DNA of 64,000 bases from Bacteroidota bacterium (GCA_016722565.1 JADKIU010000001.1:434001-498000); one strand, 5' to 3'. Numbered from the stretch's first letter, positions 8,486 through 16,634 are shown. The notes: a model not told the origin generated them from the sequence alone. Made by a program: numbers and translations.

Positions 8486-9036
8486 TTTCTGCGAAGCGGA
8501 ATATAGGTTTTGCCGTTTTCTATCACGATATGACCTTGTTCTTCCAAGCTTTTAATAATCTCTCCAAAAAGCTCTTTGATGATGGTGCTGTCGCTTTTCC
8601 AGAAATGCCCCACCGAAGCTTTAATGGAATCTTCGATGCGTTCGATTTTATGGAAAGCCATACGACCCAAATAAAACACCACTAAATCTGATTTCAATTG
8701 TAAACGATCTGCATCTTGAGTATTATTTGCTGTCGGTGCTGGTGTCGGTGTAGGTGTTGGTGTTTCTTTTTGTGCAGTTTCTTTTTTTATTCCATCTATT
8801 CGTCTTACTGCCCAGCCACTCCCTCCGGCTAAAGAACCACAAGTAAAGCGCATATCATGATTTTTTTCAATATAACGAACAAGGGTACTCGGACTTGCTT
8901 TTCGTTTCCAATCACTTTTCTCTATTAACAAAGCCTCTCCAACTTGTAAATTAACAATGGAGTTGAAAACATGCGAGCTACGACCTTTCCCGCGAATGGG
9001 CAATTGGTTGTATTCTTCCGAAGTAAGTTTTTTCAT
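8482..9036 (-). CDS. Uncharacterised two-part protein with a Pro-Thr linker
   Basis: I do not recognise the family of this 184-residue protein. The first 80 residues (MKKLTSEEYNQLPIRGKGRS...) are basic and compact and contain FTCGSLAGGSGWAVRR. A (PT)n/PAPT linker occupies about residues 91-103, followed by a helical C-terminal part (106-184) ending in a small winged-helix-like segment (IIKSLEEQGHIVIENGKTYIPL). The basic N-terminus and helical tail would suit a nucleic-acid-binding role, but this is inference. A consensus promoter lies directly upstream, so it is expressed on its own. The stop overlaps that of the CHAT gene. No signal peptide is present. Confidence 0.7.
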   Translation of the reverse strand: MKKLTSEEYNQLPIRGKGRSSHVFNSIVNLQVGEALLIEKSDWKRKASPSTLVRYIEKNHDMRFTCGSLAGGSGWAVRRIDGIKKETAQKETPTPTPTPAPTANNTQDADRLQLKSDLVVFYLGRMAFHKIERIEDSIKASVGHFWKSDSTIIKELFGEIIKSLEEQGHIVIENGKTYIPLRRN

Positions 9037-9065
9037 AAGAAGCCGTTTTTTTGTTGATAACTAGA

Positions 9066-9097
9066 CAAAACTATGAAAAATTGTTAATAAAATCCAA
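9066..9097 (-). promoter_or_regulatory. Bacteroidota-type promoter of the uncharacterised gene at 8482-9036
   Basis: On the minus strand TTG (9097-9095), a 21-base spacer and TAGTTTTG (9073-9066) match the consensus. The predicted RNA start lies about 25 bases before the ATG at 9036. Confidence 0.65.
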
Positions 9098-9244
9098 TTA
9101 AACCGCATTAAAGTTTATAATTCAGTTATTATCTGTTTTTAAAATGGTGTTTAACTGTTGTTTAAAGTCTACTAAACTGTCATTAAATCCATTGCAGGCC
9201 AATAGCGCCACGAAAAAGACTTTGGGGTAGGAAAGTATTGAAAA

Positions 9245-9302
9245 GTCGCTTAGTTACTTAGTCGCCTAGTCACTTAGTCACTTCTGTAAAAGCTAGTCAC
9301 TT
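9245..9302. repeat. Octamer tandem repeat, array 2
   Basis: Five eight-base units GTCGCTTA, GTTACTTA, GTCGCCTA, GTCACTTA and GTCACTTC fill 9245-9284. An imperfect copy of an 18-19 base block (AGTCACTTCTGTAAAAGC) follows. As in array 1, the repeat enters the 3' end of the adjacent minus-strand gene and overlaps its stop codon. Confidence 0.75.
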
Positions 9303-9707
9303 CTCTAAAAGCATTGCAACATACATTTCAGGAACGACCAATTCGCTCGTACAATAGTTGAGTTTGTCATGGATGGCGGAAGGATAGGTGTTCACGATTT
9401 GAAAACCAAAAGGAGTAAAGAAATCGGGGATAATACAAACAAGGAAAATATCGGAAGTGCTTCGTTTAATTAAATCTGCGACAATGGCTTTCCCGATGCC
9501 TTGTCTGCGATGATTAGTAACAACACCTAAGGAGCAAAGTTCAAAACAATCGCCATGGTTTCGCAAGCGACCAAAGCCAACAAGTTCATTTTCTCGGAAA
9601 GCAGCAATAAATTCCTCTTGTTTTAGATTGCGGTTGTCCAGCTCGAACTGTTGAATGTAGTTTCGAATTTGAGTAAATTCTTGTTCGGATGGAGTTCTGA
9701 ACGTCAT
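9297..9707 (-). CDS. GNAT-family N-acetyltransferase
   Basis: The protein of about 136 residues has the GNAT acetyl-CoA signature HRRQGIGKAIVADLIKR (motif A, R/QxxGxG/A), preceded by the beta strand FELCSLGVV. GNAT enzymes transfer an acetyl group from acetyl-CoA to an amine. The substrate cannot be told from sequence; the layout resembles small ArgA-like/YitI-type members. The frame opens at 9740, but ATG 9707 (MTFRTPSEQEFTQIRNYI) is a better start because family members begin just before the first helix. Confidence 0.8.
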   Translation of the reverse strand: MTFRTPSEQEFTQIRNYIQQFELDNRNLKQEEFIAAFRENELVGFGRLRNHGDCFELCSLGVVTNHRRQGIGKAIVADLIKRSTSDIFLVCIIPDFFTPFGFQIVNTYPSAIHDKLNYCTSELVVPEMYVAMLLEK

Positions 9708-9769
9708 GAAGTATATTAAAACAGTAAACAATTGACACAACTGTCAACTGCTTACTGCATATTTTTTTA

Positions 9770-10276
9770 TTAGTGGTGGTGACCGTGTGGACCATGAACG
9801 TGGCCATGTGCCAACTCATCTTCAGTAGCCGGACGGATTTCCAATACTTCACCTTTGAAGTGCAAATCTGTTCCTGCTAACGGATGATTGAAATCCATTT
9901 TTACATGCTCAGCAGTAATTTCCATTACTTTACCATATAAACGGTTTCCTTCATTATCAACCATTGGAAGAGTAATTCCAACTTTTACATTTTCTTCGTC
10001 AAATTTTCCATCTTCACCTAAAAATGCTTCGATAGGAATCATTACTACATGTTGTTCGTCACGAACTCCATATCCACGTGCATGTTCAATAAAAAAATCA
10101 AATTCATCTCCCGCTTTTTTACCACGTAAGTTGTTCTCGAAATCTTCTAATAAACCGCCTGTTCCGAATATAAATACGAAAGGATGTTCTTTACTTGTTT
10201 GTTCTACTTGTTCGCCTGTTGCTTTAACACGAAGAGTGTAGTTTACCGAAACTACAGCGTTGTTTTCAATCGTCAT
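9770..10276 (-). CDS. slyD: FKBP-type peptidyl-prolyl isomerase, SlyD-like
   Basis: This 168-residue protein starts with the SlyD FKBP half (VVSVNYTLRVKATGEQVEQT). It contains the inserted IF chaperone flap between about residues 70 and 125 (GYGVRDEQHVVMIPIEAF...MVDNEGNRLYGKV). It resumes the FKBP fold with DFNHPLAGTDLHFKGEVLEI and ends in a His-rich tail, HGHVHGPHGHHH (157-168), able to bind nickel or other metals. The role is proline isomerase and holding chaperone in the cytoplasm, with a possible part in metal delivery. No metalloenzyme genes are adjacent. Confidence 0.93.
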   Translation of the reverse strand: MTIENNAVVSVNYTLRVKATGEQVEQTSKEHPFVFIFGTGGLLEDFENNLRGKKAGDEFDFFIEHARGYGVRDEQHVVMIPIEAFLGEDGKFDEENVKVGITLPMVDNEGNRLYGKVMEITAEHVKMDFNHPLAGTDLHFKGEVLEIRPATEDELAHGHVHGPHGHHH

Positions 10277-10303
10277 GATGTTGTTTTTTAAAAATTAAGT
10301 CCG

Positions 10304-10311
10304 CAAAGGTA
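10304..10311 (-). promoter_or_regulatory. -7 element (TACCTTTG) of slyD
   Basis: TACCTTTG on the minus strand matches TAnnTTTG exactly, 28 bases before the slyD ATG. The -33 side shows no TTTG. Confidence 0.5.
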
Positions 10312-10388
10312 AACTTTTTATGGAAATAGTATATTTTCGCTTATCTATAAAGCTGGAACTTTCTAACTTTAGACTTTAAACGATTTGT

Positions 10389-11543
10389 ATGAATTATCCA
10401 AACCTCATCAATAGCAAACTCCCCAACGTAGGCACCACCATTTTTTCTGTGATGAGTAAGTTGGCCGTGGATCATAATGCTATCAACCTTTCTCAAGGGT
10501 TTCCTGATTTTGCCTGCAACGAAGAACTGATTGCTTTGGTAAATAAATACATGAAAGCCGGACACAATCAGTACGCGCCAATGCCCGGATTGATTGGCTT
10601 ACGGGAGCTACTCGCAGAAAAAACAGAAGCTCTTTACGGCACCAAATATGATCCTGATACTGAAATTACCATCACTGCTGGAGCTACACAAGCCATTTAC
10701 ACTGCCATTTCAGCAATCATTCGTGAAGGGGATGAGGTCATTATTTTTGAACCGGCTTACGATTGTTATCAACCGGCTATTGAATTAAATGGTGGGAAAA
10801 CCATTTATATGCAGCTTCAAGCTCCTGATTATACGATTGATTGGGAAAGTGTAAAAAAGATGATTAATCATCATACGAAAATGATTATCATTAATACACC
10901 TCATAATCCTACCGGAAGTATCATGAGTGTTGCTGATATGATGATGCTCCAAAAAATTGTTCAAGGAACAGACATCATTATTATCAGTGATGAAGTATAT
11001 GAACACATCATCTTCGATCAACAACTTCATCAAAGTGTTGCTCGTTTCCCAATCTTGGCGGAACGCAGTTTTATCATTTCTTCATTTGGAAAAACCTATC
11101 ATACCACCGGCTGGAAAATTGGTTATTGTGTAGCTCCTAAAAATTTAATGGCTGAATTCCGAAAGGTGCATCAGTTTTTGGTGTTTTCCTGCAATACACC
11201 CATTCAGTATGCGTTGACCGATTTTTTAAAACAAAAAGAACAGTATCTGGAGCTTGGAAATTTCTATCAGAAAAAACGTGATTTTTTTATTGATGCGATC
11301 AAAGGTTCTCGATTTGAATTGATTCCCGCTGCCGGAACGTATTTTCAATTGTTGAATTATAATGGTTTAAGCAAAGAAAAGGATGCAGAGTATGCTATCC
11401 GTTTAACAAAAGAATTTGGAATCGCATCCATTCCAATTTCGGTATTTTATCATGAACAAGTTGATAATCATGTGTTGCGCTTCTGCTTTGCAAAGAAAGA
11501 AGAGACATTAGCAAAAGCTGCTGAGATATTGAATATGATTTAG
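10389..11543 (+). CDS. ybdL: Methionine (glutamine-type) aminotransferase, PLP-dependent class I
   Basis: The 384-residue fold-type I aminotransferase has NPTG (173-176), the PLP-ring Asp201 and Tyr204 in SDEVYEH, the Schiff-base Lys235 in SSFGKTYHTTGWKIGY, and a C-terminal carboxylate-binding Arg in LRFCFAK. The overall sequence resembles methionine-preferring YbdL and kynurenine/glutamine aminotransferases. The next gene is an omega-amidase, the known partner that hydrolyses the alpha-ketoglutaramate made when glutamine is the amino donor. That pairing supports a role in closing the methionine salvage cycle (KMTB to methionine). The exact substrate preference is inferred. Confidence 0.88.
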   Translation: MNYPNLINSKLPNVGTTIFSVMSKLAVDHNAINLSQGFPDFACNEELIALVNKYMKAGHNQYAPMPGLIGLRELLAEKTEALYGTKYDPDTEITITAGATQAIYTAISAIIREGDEVIIFEPAYDCYQPAIELNGGKTIYMQLQAPDYTIDWESVKKMINHHTKMIIINTPHNPTGSIMSVADMMMLQKIVQGTDIIIISDEVYEHIIFDQQLHQSVARFPILAERSFIISSFGKTYHTTGWKIGYCVAPKNLMAEFRKVHQFLVFSCNTPIQYALTDFLKQKEQYLELGNFYQKKRDFFIDAIKGSRFELIPAAGTYFQLLNYNGLSKEKDAEYAIRLTKEFGIASIPISVFYHEQVDNHVLRFCFAKKEETLAKAAEILNMI

Positions 11544-11559
11544 CTTTACAACAAAGGAA

Positions 11560-11665
11560 GCCACAAATTCACCGATTTAATTATTTGTAAAGAAATTACA
11601 AAAATATTTTTTTAAATAAATCCGTTTAATTCTTTCTTTGATAGACAAATCTGTGAATCTGTGGC
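11560..11665. repeat. Inverted pair of CACAGATT-type repeats
   Basis: GCCACAAATTCACCGATTT (11560-11578) and AAATCTGTGAATCTGTGGC (11647-11665) are inverted imperfect copies. They resemble the pair at 438-455/584-601. They fill most of the gap between the aminotransferase and omega-amidase genes. Confidence 0.65.
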
Positions 11666-11680
11666 AAAATCTCGAACACT

Positions 11681-12463
11681 ATGAACGACCTAAAAATAAC
11701 CATCATACAATCCGATTTACATTGGGAAAACAAAGAGAAAAATCTTGAACAGTTTTCTCAAAAAATTGCATCCATCTCTGAAGCAACTGATTTGATAGTA
11801 CTTCCAGAGATGTTTACAACCGGCTTTACAATGCGCCCGGAAGCGTTTGCAGAAACCATGACAGGCGCAACAATCGCGTGGATGAAAACAAAGGCAAAAG
11901 AAAAAAACTGCGTTATCACTGGAAGTTTTGTTTGTGAAGAGAATGGAATGTATTTTAATCGATTGATGTGGATGAAGGCTGACGGCACTTTTAGCACCTA
12001 CGATAAACGCCACCTGTTCAGAATGGGAGATGAAGATAAACATTATGGTCATGGAGACAAAAAACTAATCGTTGATTTAAAAGGTTGGAAAATTTCTCCG
12101 CTTATTTGCTACGATTTACGTTTTCCGGTTTGGGCAAGAAACACAAAAGAGAATTTGTATGATGTTTTGATTTATGTTGCCAACTGGCCGGAAAGAAGAG
12201 CACATCCTTGGAAATCATTGCTGGTAGCACGTGCCATCGAAAATCAAAGTTATACCATTGGAGTGAACAGGGTAGGAAATGACGGAAATGCTATTTACCA
12301 TTCAGGCGATTCGGTTGCATTAAATTTTAAAGGTGAAGCAATCAGCAAAATCGAGCCAGGAAAGGAAATAATTGAAACAATCACTTTAAGCTATCAAGAG
12401 TTGGTAGAGTTTAGAAAAGCCTTTCCGGTGATGTTGGATGCGGATGATTTTGAAATTAACTAA
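11681..12463 (+). CDS. yafV: Omega-amidase, nitrilase superfamily (YafV/Nit2-like)
   Basis: The 260-residue protein shows the nitrilase triad: Glu43 in LPEMF, Lys109 in YDKRHLF and Cys143 in ICYDLRFP. These motifs and the length match the Nit2/YafV omega-amidases that hydrolyse alpha-ketoglutaramate or alpha-ketosuccinamate to the keto acid and ammonia. The upstream aminotransferase would make such substrates when using glutamine. The gap of 137 bases between them contains a repeat pair, so co-transcription is likely but not certain. No signal peptide; cytoplasmic. Confidence 0.9.
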   Translation: MNDLKITIIQSDLHWENKEKNLEQFSQKIASISEATDLIVLPEMFTTGFTMRPEAFAETMTGATIAWMKTKAKEKNCVITGSFVCEENGMYFNRLMWMKADGTFSTYDKRHLFRMGDEDKHYGHGDKKLIVDLKGWKISPLICYDLRFPVWARNTKENLYDVLIYVANWPERRAHPWKSLLVARAIENQSYTIGVNRVGNDGNAIYHSGDSVALNFKGEAISKIEPGKEIIETITLSYQELVEFRKAFPVMLDADDFEIN

Positions 12464-12471
12464 AGCTTTTA

Positions 12472-12516
12472 CCACAGATTACTCAGTCCCGATAGCTATA
12501 GGGATTCACAGATTAT
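12472..12516. repeat. CACAGATT repeat interrupted by a CCCGATAGCTATAGGG palindrome
   Basis: CCACAGATTACTCAGT and ATTCACAGATTATT flank CCCGATAGCTATAGGG (12488-12503). The core is nearly palindromic and looks inserted into the repeat seen at 438 and 11647. A related CCCGATATCTTTCGGG hairpin lies near 46539. Confidence 0.5.
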
Positions 12517-12539
12517 TTTGTTGATGAGTAGAATCTATT

Positions 12540-12566
12540 CCCCTCTAGAGAGGGGTTAGGGGTGTG
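12540..12566. repeat. Dispersed CCCCTCTCC palindrome, copy 3 (short)
   Basis: CCCCTCTAGAGAGGGG is a perfect palindrome with a GTTAGGGGTGTG tail. It lies between two convergent genes and could double as a terminator. Confidence 0.65.
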
Positions 12567-12576
12567 TTTTTGTCCG

Positions 12577-14328
12577 TTATTCCGTAATCTTCCATTCCAG
12601 CTCTGCATCCCAATTCGAACGGATATTAATTAACTCCGAATTATAAATGACCTTTTCGGGTTGAGTCTTTTTTAGATAATTTCCTGTATCCCACTTACGA
12701 TTGCGATTGTCATCATAAATGATTTTTAATTTATACTTTCTTGGGTATAAATAACCATAATCCAATACAACCGATTTGCTCACAAATTCTTCTCGTATCA
12801 CATTCCCGCTTTCGTCCATCAAATGCACAATGTAAATGCCATCCGTTGGTGGAACCGTTAAATTCAACTTCACACTTCCATAATATTTTTCTTCACGGGT
12901 TTTAAATTTAATTTTTATGGAATCGTTTGTTAGCCCGAAAAAATCTGTAAAAGTGCCGGGCAGAATTAGTAAATGGTAGTTGGTGTTTTCTTTCAGACTG
13001 AAATTTTTAAATTCAGGAGAACAAATATATGTTCCAGGATTATTTGCATCTTCAGCTACATTACTTATAGAGTCCCAATATCCAATTTTTACCAGATCAT
13101 CGTTATAGCCTGAAAATCCTAGATACCATTTGGATTTATACGTGAGTGTATCTTCTCTGAAAATAACATTTTGAGCATTTTCTTTTGTAGAAATGAGGTT
13201 GGAAAATTTCAGTGCAATGCTACTGTTTAAATCAAAACTCTCATTCCCATCCGGACTGCTCACCAATTTCAATTTCAACGGATTTTTTTTCGATTTTTCC
13301 GCATCTTCCCGTTTGATAAATTTTATGGAAAGGGTATCCAATACTTTATTCCCATTGCTGACTTGTAAAATCAACGAGTCTTTTTGGACGTTTTTAATCC
13401 AATACGTTAACGTGTCGTTGTTTTTAGAAAACTCTAAATACTCCTGTACCCCTTTCTGGTCGTTGTTTAACGGCTGTACTCTTAAACTATCGGATCCTTG
13501 GTTGAAATACAAACTGACTTTTCCGTACGAATCATGAATGTATTTTTTTAAGAATGTTTTTTTTGATGGTTCTTGAAACAAATCAATCAAGATGTTTTGT
13601 TTCTCCGATACATCTATTGGAGCATCTACAAAACCAATGCTTTCCGACTCTCCATCGTATTTGTAATTGTTGTTTGCATCTTTTATCGTTACCAACTTAT
13701 ACTTTCCTGCTTTAATATTATTGATTTGAAAGGCTCCCTCTTTATCCGTTTTTGCAAAATAATCGGGTTGTGATTTATACACAACACTATCTGTTAAATC
13801 GCTGTACAGCATCACGAGTAAGCCTTTTTCGGTTGATTGATTAAATGCGTTTTGTACTTTCCCTTTTAGTTTTAACGAATCAATAAATGTCCCGGTAGAA
13901 AAAATGTATTGAAAGTTTTCAAGCGGATTGTTTTCATTTAAATCCTGAAGTGCATTTCCGAAACTGATGCAATAGGTGGTATTTGGTTTTAATACTTCTG
14001 CCTTATCCAATTCAATGGTTAACGTTTTGTTTTTGACTGTGACATCGGGTGTTTTAGCCAAAGGTGGAGAAATAAGCAATTGATTGTTTAAATCCTTTAA
14101 CGTAACAAATTCATTAAATTCAATAGCAATGTTTTTAGAGTTGAAGTTCAATTGTGCACTGTCGGGAACAAATTTCAGCGCTTTGGGTGGAACGTTATCT
14201 TTTGGTCCACCTCCGGGAGCAACCACCTGAGCGCAGGATGAAAGCAAGAGCACGAAAAGGAAAAATTTTACCGCAGGGAATGATGCTGAGGAAGCAAAGA
14301 AATTTTTTATTGTTTTTTTATTCAACAT
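12577..14328 (-). CDS. Outer-envelope lipoprotein with Ig-like (Big_5) domain
   Basis: This 583-residue protein has a hydrophobic leader ending in the lipobox LLLSSC (acylated Cys32). A PGGGPKD segment follows, then a Big_5 Ig-like domain (about 45-150, VPPKALKFVPDSAQLNFNSKNIAIEFNEFV). The middle holds a carboxypeptidase-regulatory-like beta-sandwich (about 165-235, GAFQINNIKAGKYKLVTIKDANNNYKYD). Beta-rich C-terminal modules follow, the last again with KYKLKIIYDDNRNRKWDTG. Such lipoproteins are common in Bacteroidota and have no proven function. The gene starts one base after the stop of msrC, so the two form an operon. Confidence 0.85.
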   Translation of the reverse strand: MLNKKTIKNFFASSASFPAVKFFLFVLLLSSCAQVVAPGGGPKDNVPPKALKFVPDSAQLNFNSKNIAIEFNEFVTLKDLNNQLLISPPLAKTPDVTVKNKTLTIELDKAEVLKPNTTYCISFGNALQDLNENNPLENFQYIFSTGTFIDSLKLKGKVQNAFNQSTEKGLLVMLYSDLTDSVVYKSQPDYFAKTDKEGAFQINNIKAGKYKLVTIKDANNNYKYDGESESIGFVDAPIDVSEKQNILIDLFQEPSKKTFLKKYIHDSYGKVSLYFNQGSDSLRVQPLNNDQKGVQEYLEFSKNNDTLTYWIKNVQKDSLILQVSNGNKVLDTLSIKFIKREDAEKSKKNPLKLKLVSSPDGNESFDLNSSIALKFSNLISTKENAQNVIFREDTLTYKSKWYLGFSGYNDDLVKIGYWDSISNVAEDANNPGTYICSPEFKNFSLKENTNYHLLILPGTFTDFFGLTNDSIKIKFKTREEKYYGSVKLNLTVPPTDGIYIVHLMDESGNVIREEFVSKSVVLDYGYLYPRKYKLKIIYDDNRNRKWDTGNYLKKTQPEKVIYNSELINIRSNWDAELEWKITE

Positions 14329-14329
14329 A

Positions 14330-14815
14330 TTATTGCTTGAGGTTCTCTATCAATCTCATTAATTGTTCCAAATATAATCTATCGGTTTCATCAAATGTTG
14401 CCAAATGCTCGCTATCAATATCCAGTATCAGCGTTACTGTTCCACTTTTATCAAAAGCAGGTAAAACAATTTCTGATTTCGATAAACTACTGCAAGCAAT
14501 ATGTCCGGGAAATTGGTCTACATCTTCTACTACAATTGTTCTTTTTTCTTTCCAAGCCGCTCCACAAACACCTTTGCCTAAACCAATTCGCGTACAAGCA
14601 ACCGGACCTTGAAACGGTCCAAGTACAAGTTCATTGTCTTTCACAAAGTAAATGCCGACCCAAAAAAAGTCCATCCCAAATTTTAATGCAGACATGATAT
14701 TCGACAGGTTAGCAATAAAATCGGTTTCTCCTTCAACCAGAGCATTGATTTGAGGGAGAAGTGATTCATACTTCTCTTTTTTTGTAGTACCCGAAACAGA
14801 AAGTGATTCAGCCAT
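14330..14815 (-). CDS. msrC: Free methionine-(R)-sulfoxide reductase (GAF domain, fRMsr)
   Basis: The 161-residue single GAF domain has all three redox cysteines at the spacing of the E. coli enzyme: Cys74 in VACTRIGLG, Cys84 in GKGVCG and Cys108 in QFPGHIAC. The IVLPAF and LDIDS stretches complete the family pattern. The enzyme reduces free L-methionine-(R)-sulfoxide to methionine, using thioredoxin. It is the first gene of an operon with the downstream Big_5 lipoprotein, whose link to the reaction is unclear. Nearby methionine aminotransferase and omega-amidase genes point to a methionine-related neighbourhood, though not one operon. Confidence 0.93.
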   Translation of the reverse strand: MAESLSVSGTTKKEKYESLLPQINALVEGETDFIANLSNIMSALKFGMDFFWVGIYFVKDNELVLGPFQGPVACTRIGLGKGVCGAAWKEKRTIVVEDVDQFPGHIACSSLSKSEIVLPAFDKSGTVTLILDIDSEHLATFDETDRLYLEQLMRLIENLKQ

Positions 14816-14837
14816 TGTTGATTTTACTTATGGTTGC

Positions 14838-14845
14838 AAAGATAA
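14838..14845 (-). promoter_or_regulatory. -7 element (TATCTTTG) of the msrC operon
   Basis: TATCTTTG on the minus strand matches TAnnTTTG, 22 bases before the msrC ATG. The -33 element is not evident. Confidence 0.5.
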
Positions 14846-14884
14846 GAAAATGATTTTGAGTAATATTTCTATTGCGTAGCTATT

Positions 14885-14916
14885 CCCCTCTCCTTTTTAG
14901 AGGGGTTAGGGATGAG
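14885..14916. repeat. Dispersed CCCCTCTCC palindrome, copy 4
   Basis: CCCCTCTCCTTTTTAGAGGGG with a TTAGGGATGAGA tail. It ends two bases before the comF stop codon. Confidence 0.7.
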
Positions 14917-14918
14917 AT

Positions 14919-15602
14919 CTAATTGCTTGCGTATGCAATCGTTGCCACACTAATCTTAATGCCGGGAATCTGTTGTAAGGTTTGTGCGCATGCTTCTAAT
15001 GTAGCGCCTGTTGTCACCACATCATCAACCAATAAAACATGTTTCCCTTCCAGTGATTTGATATCTTTTAATTGAAAAATCGACTCTACATTTTGCCAGC
15101 GACTGAAACGCGATTTTTTGGTTTGCGTTTCTGATTCATAGGCACGGAACAATGTTTTCACATTGGCAGGAACGCCCATACTGACAGACAATCCTTCGGC
15201 AAACGCTTCACTTTGGTTGTACCCTCTTTTTTTAATTTTCTTAGAATGAAGTGGAACGGGAATAATGGTATCCACCGTTTTAAACGAATCACACATTTTT
15301 AACTCATAACCGTAGAGCTTCCCAACTGCAAACCCGACTTCTTTTCGCCCTTTGTATTTCAACTGGTGAATAATGTGTTGTACCCTTCCACCTTTGTTGA
15401 AACCATAAAATGCTGCGGCAGATTGGATATCCACTCTTCCCCAGAAAATTTTAGCAACCGGATTGTCATTGTTCAGGTGAAAATTGGTTTTTGGCAAATG
15501 ATAAACACAATAAGTACATAGGGTTTGTTCGTTCTTATACAGACTGTTTCCGCAGGATGCGCAAACTTGTGGGAATATCAGTGAAATAAAGTCGTTCAGC
15601 AT
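14919..15602 (-). CDS. comF: ComF-family phosphoribosyltransferase-like protein
   Basis: The 227-residue protein has an N-terminal zinc ribbon (Cys14-x2-Cys17, Cys29-x2-Cys32). A type I phosphoribosyltransferase domain follows, with the PRPP loop VLLVDDVVTTGAT at about 189-201 and the conserved IIPVPLHSKKIKKRGYNQSE stretch (113-132). ComF proteins are needed for DNA uptake during natural transformation in several bacteria, acting on incoming single strands at the inner membrane. The biochemical reaction is not settled. It diverges from the coiled-coil gene at 15669. Confidence 0.92.
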   Translation of the reverse strand: MLNDFISLIFPQVCASCGNSLYKNEQTLCTYCVYHLPKTNFHLNNDNPVAKIFWGRVDIQSAAAFYGFNKGGRVQHIIHQLKYKGRKEVGFAVGKLYGYELKMCDSFKTVDTIIPVPLHSKKIKKRGYNQSEAFAEGLSVSMGVPANVKTLFRAYESETQTKKSRFSRWQNVESIFQLKDIKSLEGKHVLLVDDVVTTGATLEACAQTLQQIPGIKISVATIAYASN

Positions 15603-15607
15603 AAGAT

Positions 15608-15641
15608 TTTGTGAAATAAAGGCTAAAAATTATTACTTTTG
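15608..15641 (+). promoter_or_regulatory. Bacteroidota-type promoter of the coiled-coil membrane protein gene
   Basis: TTTG (15608-15611), a 22-base spacer and TACTTTTG (15634-15641) match the consensus exactly. The RNA should start near 15647. That rules out the TTG at 15639 as a start codon and supports ATG 15669. Confidence 0.75.
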
Positions 15642-15668
15642 TATATCGAAAATAAACAATCCTCAAAT

Positions 15669-16586
15669 ATGGAAACCAATAAAGAAGAAAAAAAATCAAA
15701 TAATAAAATTTTATGGATTCTGTTATTGCTGTTATTAGGCGGTAATGGTATATTCGGATTCCTTTGGTGGAAAGAAAGAAACAGAGCCAATACCGTTGTT
15801 GTTGAGAAACAAGAAGTGATTGTTGAACGTGATAATGTGAAAAACGATTTGTTGCAATTACAAGATGAGTATTCCAAGTTGGAGTCATCTGATAAAGCTG
15901 TACAAGCTGAATTAGAAGCAAAGAGAGCGGAAATTGCAGAATTAATTATTCAAGCAGAAAAACACAAAGGTGATGCATACATCATTTCTAAATTGAGAAA
16001 AGAAACAGAGACCTTGCGTTCCATCATGAAACATTTTGTGGTACAAATTGATTCTTTGAACACCTACAACAAAGTTATTATTGCAGAAAAAGATAAAGTA
16101 ACAGCTGATCTTACCGCTGAAAAAGGCGTAACGACTCAACTTACAAAAGAAAAAGAATCGTTGCAAAGTACTGTAAACCTTGGTTCCATTTTAAAAGCGG
16201 AAAACCCAACTGTTAAAGGTGTGAAGTTTAAATCTGGGGGAAAAAAAGAAGTGGAAACAACCAAAGCTTCTCGTGTTGAACGCATTAAAGTTTCGTTTGT
16301 AATCGGAGAAAATAAAATTGCAAAGAAAGGCGTAAAACCGGTTTATGTGCGCATCATGTCACCAGATGGGAAAGAAGTTACTAAATCAGCTGACGAAGGA
16401 AACATGGTGAAATTTAATGGTTCTAAAGGATACTATGCGGCAAAACAGGATATCAATTATACCAATGAAGATGTTGCGGTTGATGTATTATGTCCAAGCC
16501 CAAGTGGATTTATCCCTGGAAAGTATTTAATTGATATCATTTGTGATGATGTTATTGTTGGACAAACCAGCATTATGTTGAAATAA
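15669..16586 (+). CDS. Membrane-anchored coiled-coil protein with C-terminal beta domain (unknown function)
   Basis: About 305 residues. A short cytoplasmic head rich in Lys/Glu (METNKEEKKSNN) is followed by one transmembrane helix (ILWILLLLLLGGNGIFGFLWW, about 14-34). A long heptad-rich coiled coil spans roughly 40-175. A beta-rich C-terminal domain (about 205-305) contains RIKVSFVIGENKIAKKGVKPVYVRIMSPDGKEV. The layout recurs among Bacteroidota hypothetical proteins and suggests an envelope-spanning or spacer protein, but no function is known. The gene has its own promoter, and a repeat copy separates it from ruvB. Confidence 0.8.
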   Translation: METNKEEKKSNNKILWILLLLLLGGNGIFGFLWWKERNRANTVVVEKQEVIVERDNVKNDLLQLQDEYSKLESSDKAVQAELEAKRAEIAELIIQAEKHKGDAYIISKLRKETETLRSIMKHFVVQIDSLNTYNKVIIAEKDKVTADLTAEKGVTTQLTKEKESLQSTVNLGSILKAENPTVKGVKFKSGGKKEVETTKASRVERIKVSFVIGENKIAKKGVKPVYVRIMSPDGKEVTKSADEGNMVKFNGSKGYYAAKQDINYTNEDVAVDVLCPSPSGFIPGKYLIDIICDDVIVGQTSIMLK

Positions 16587-16587
16587 A

Positions 16588-16624
16588 CCTCACCCCAACC
16601 CTCTCCTTGAAAAAGGAGAGGGAG
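16588..16624. repeat. Dispersed CCCCTCTCC palindrome, copy 5 (inverted orientation)
   Basis: CCTCACCCCAAC precedes CCCTCTCCTT/AAGGAGAGGG with a short loop. The orientation is opposite to copies 2, 4 and 6. It lies just before ruvB. Confidence 0.75.
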
Positions 16625-16634
16625 TAGAAATTAT

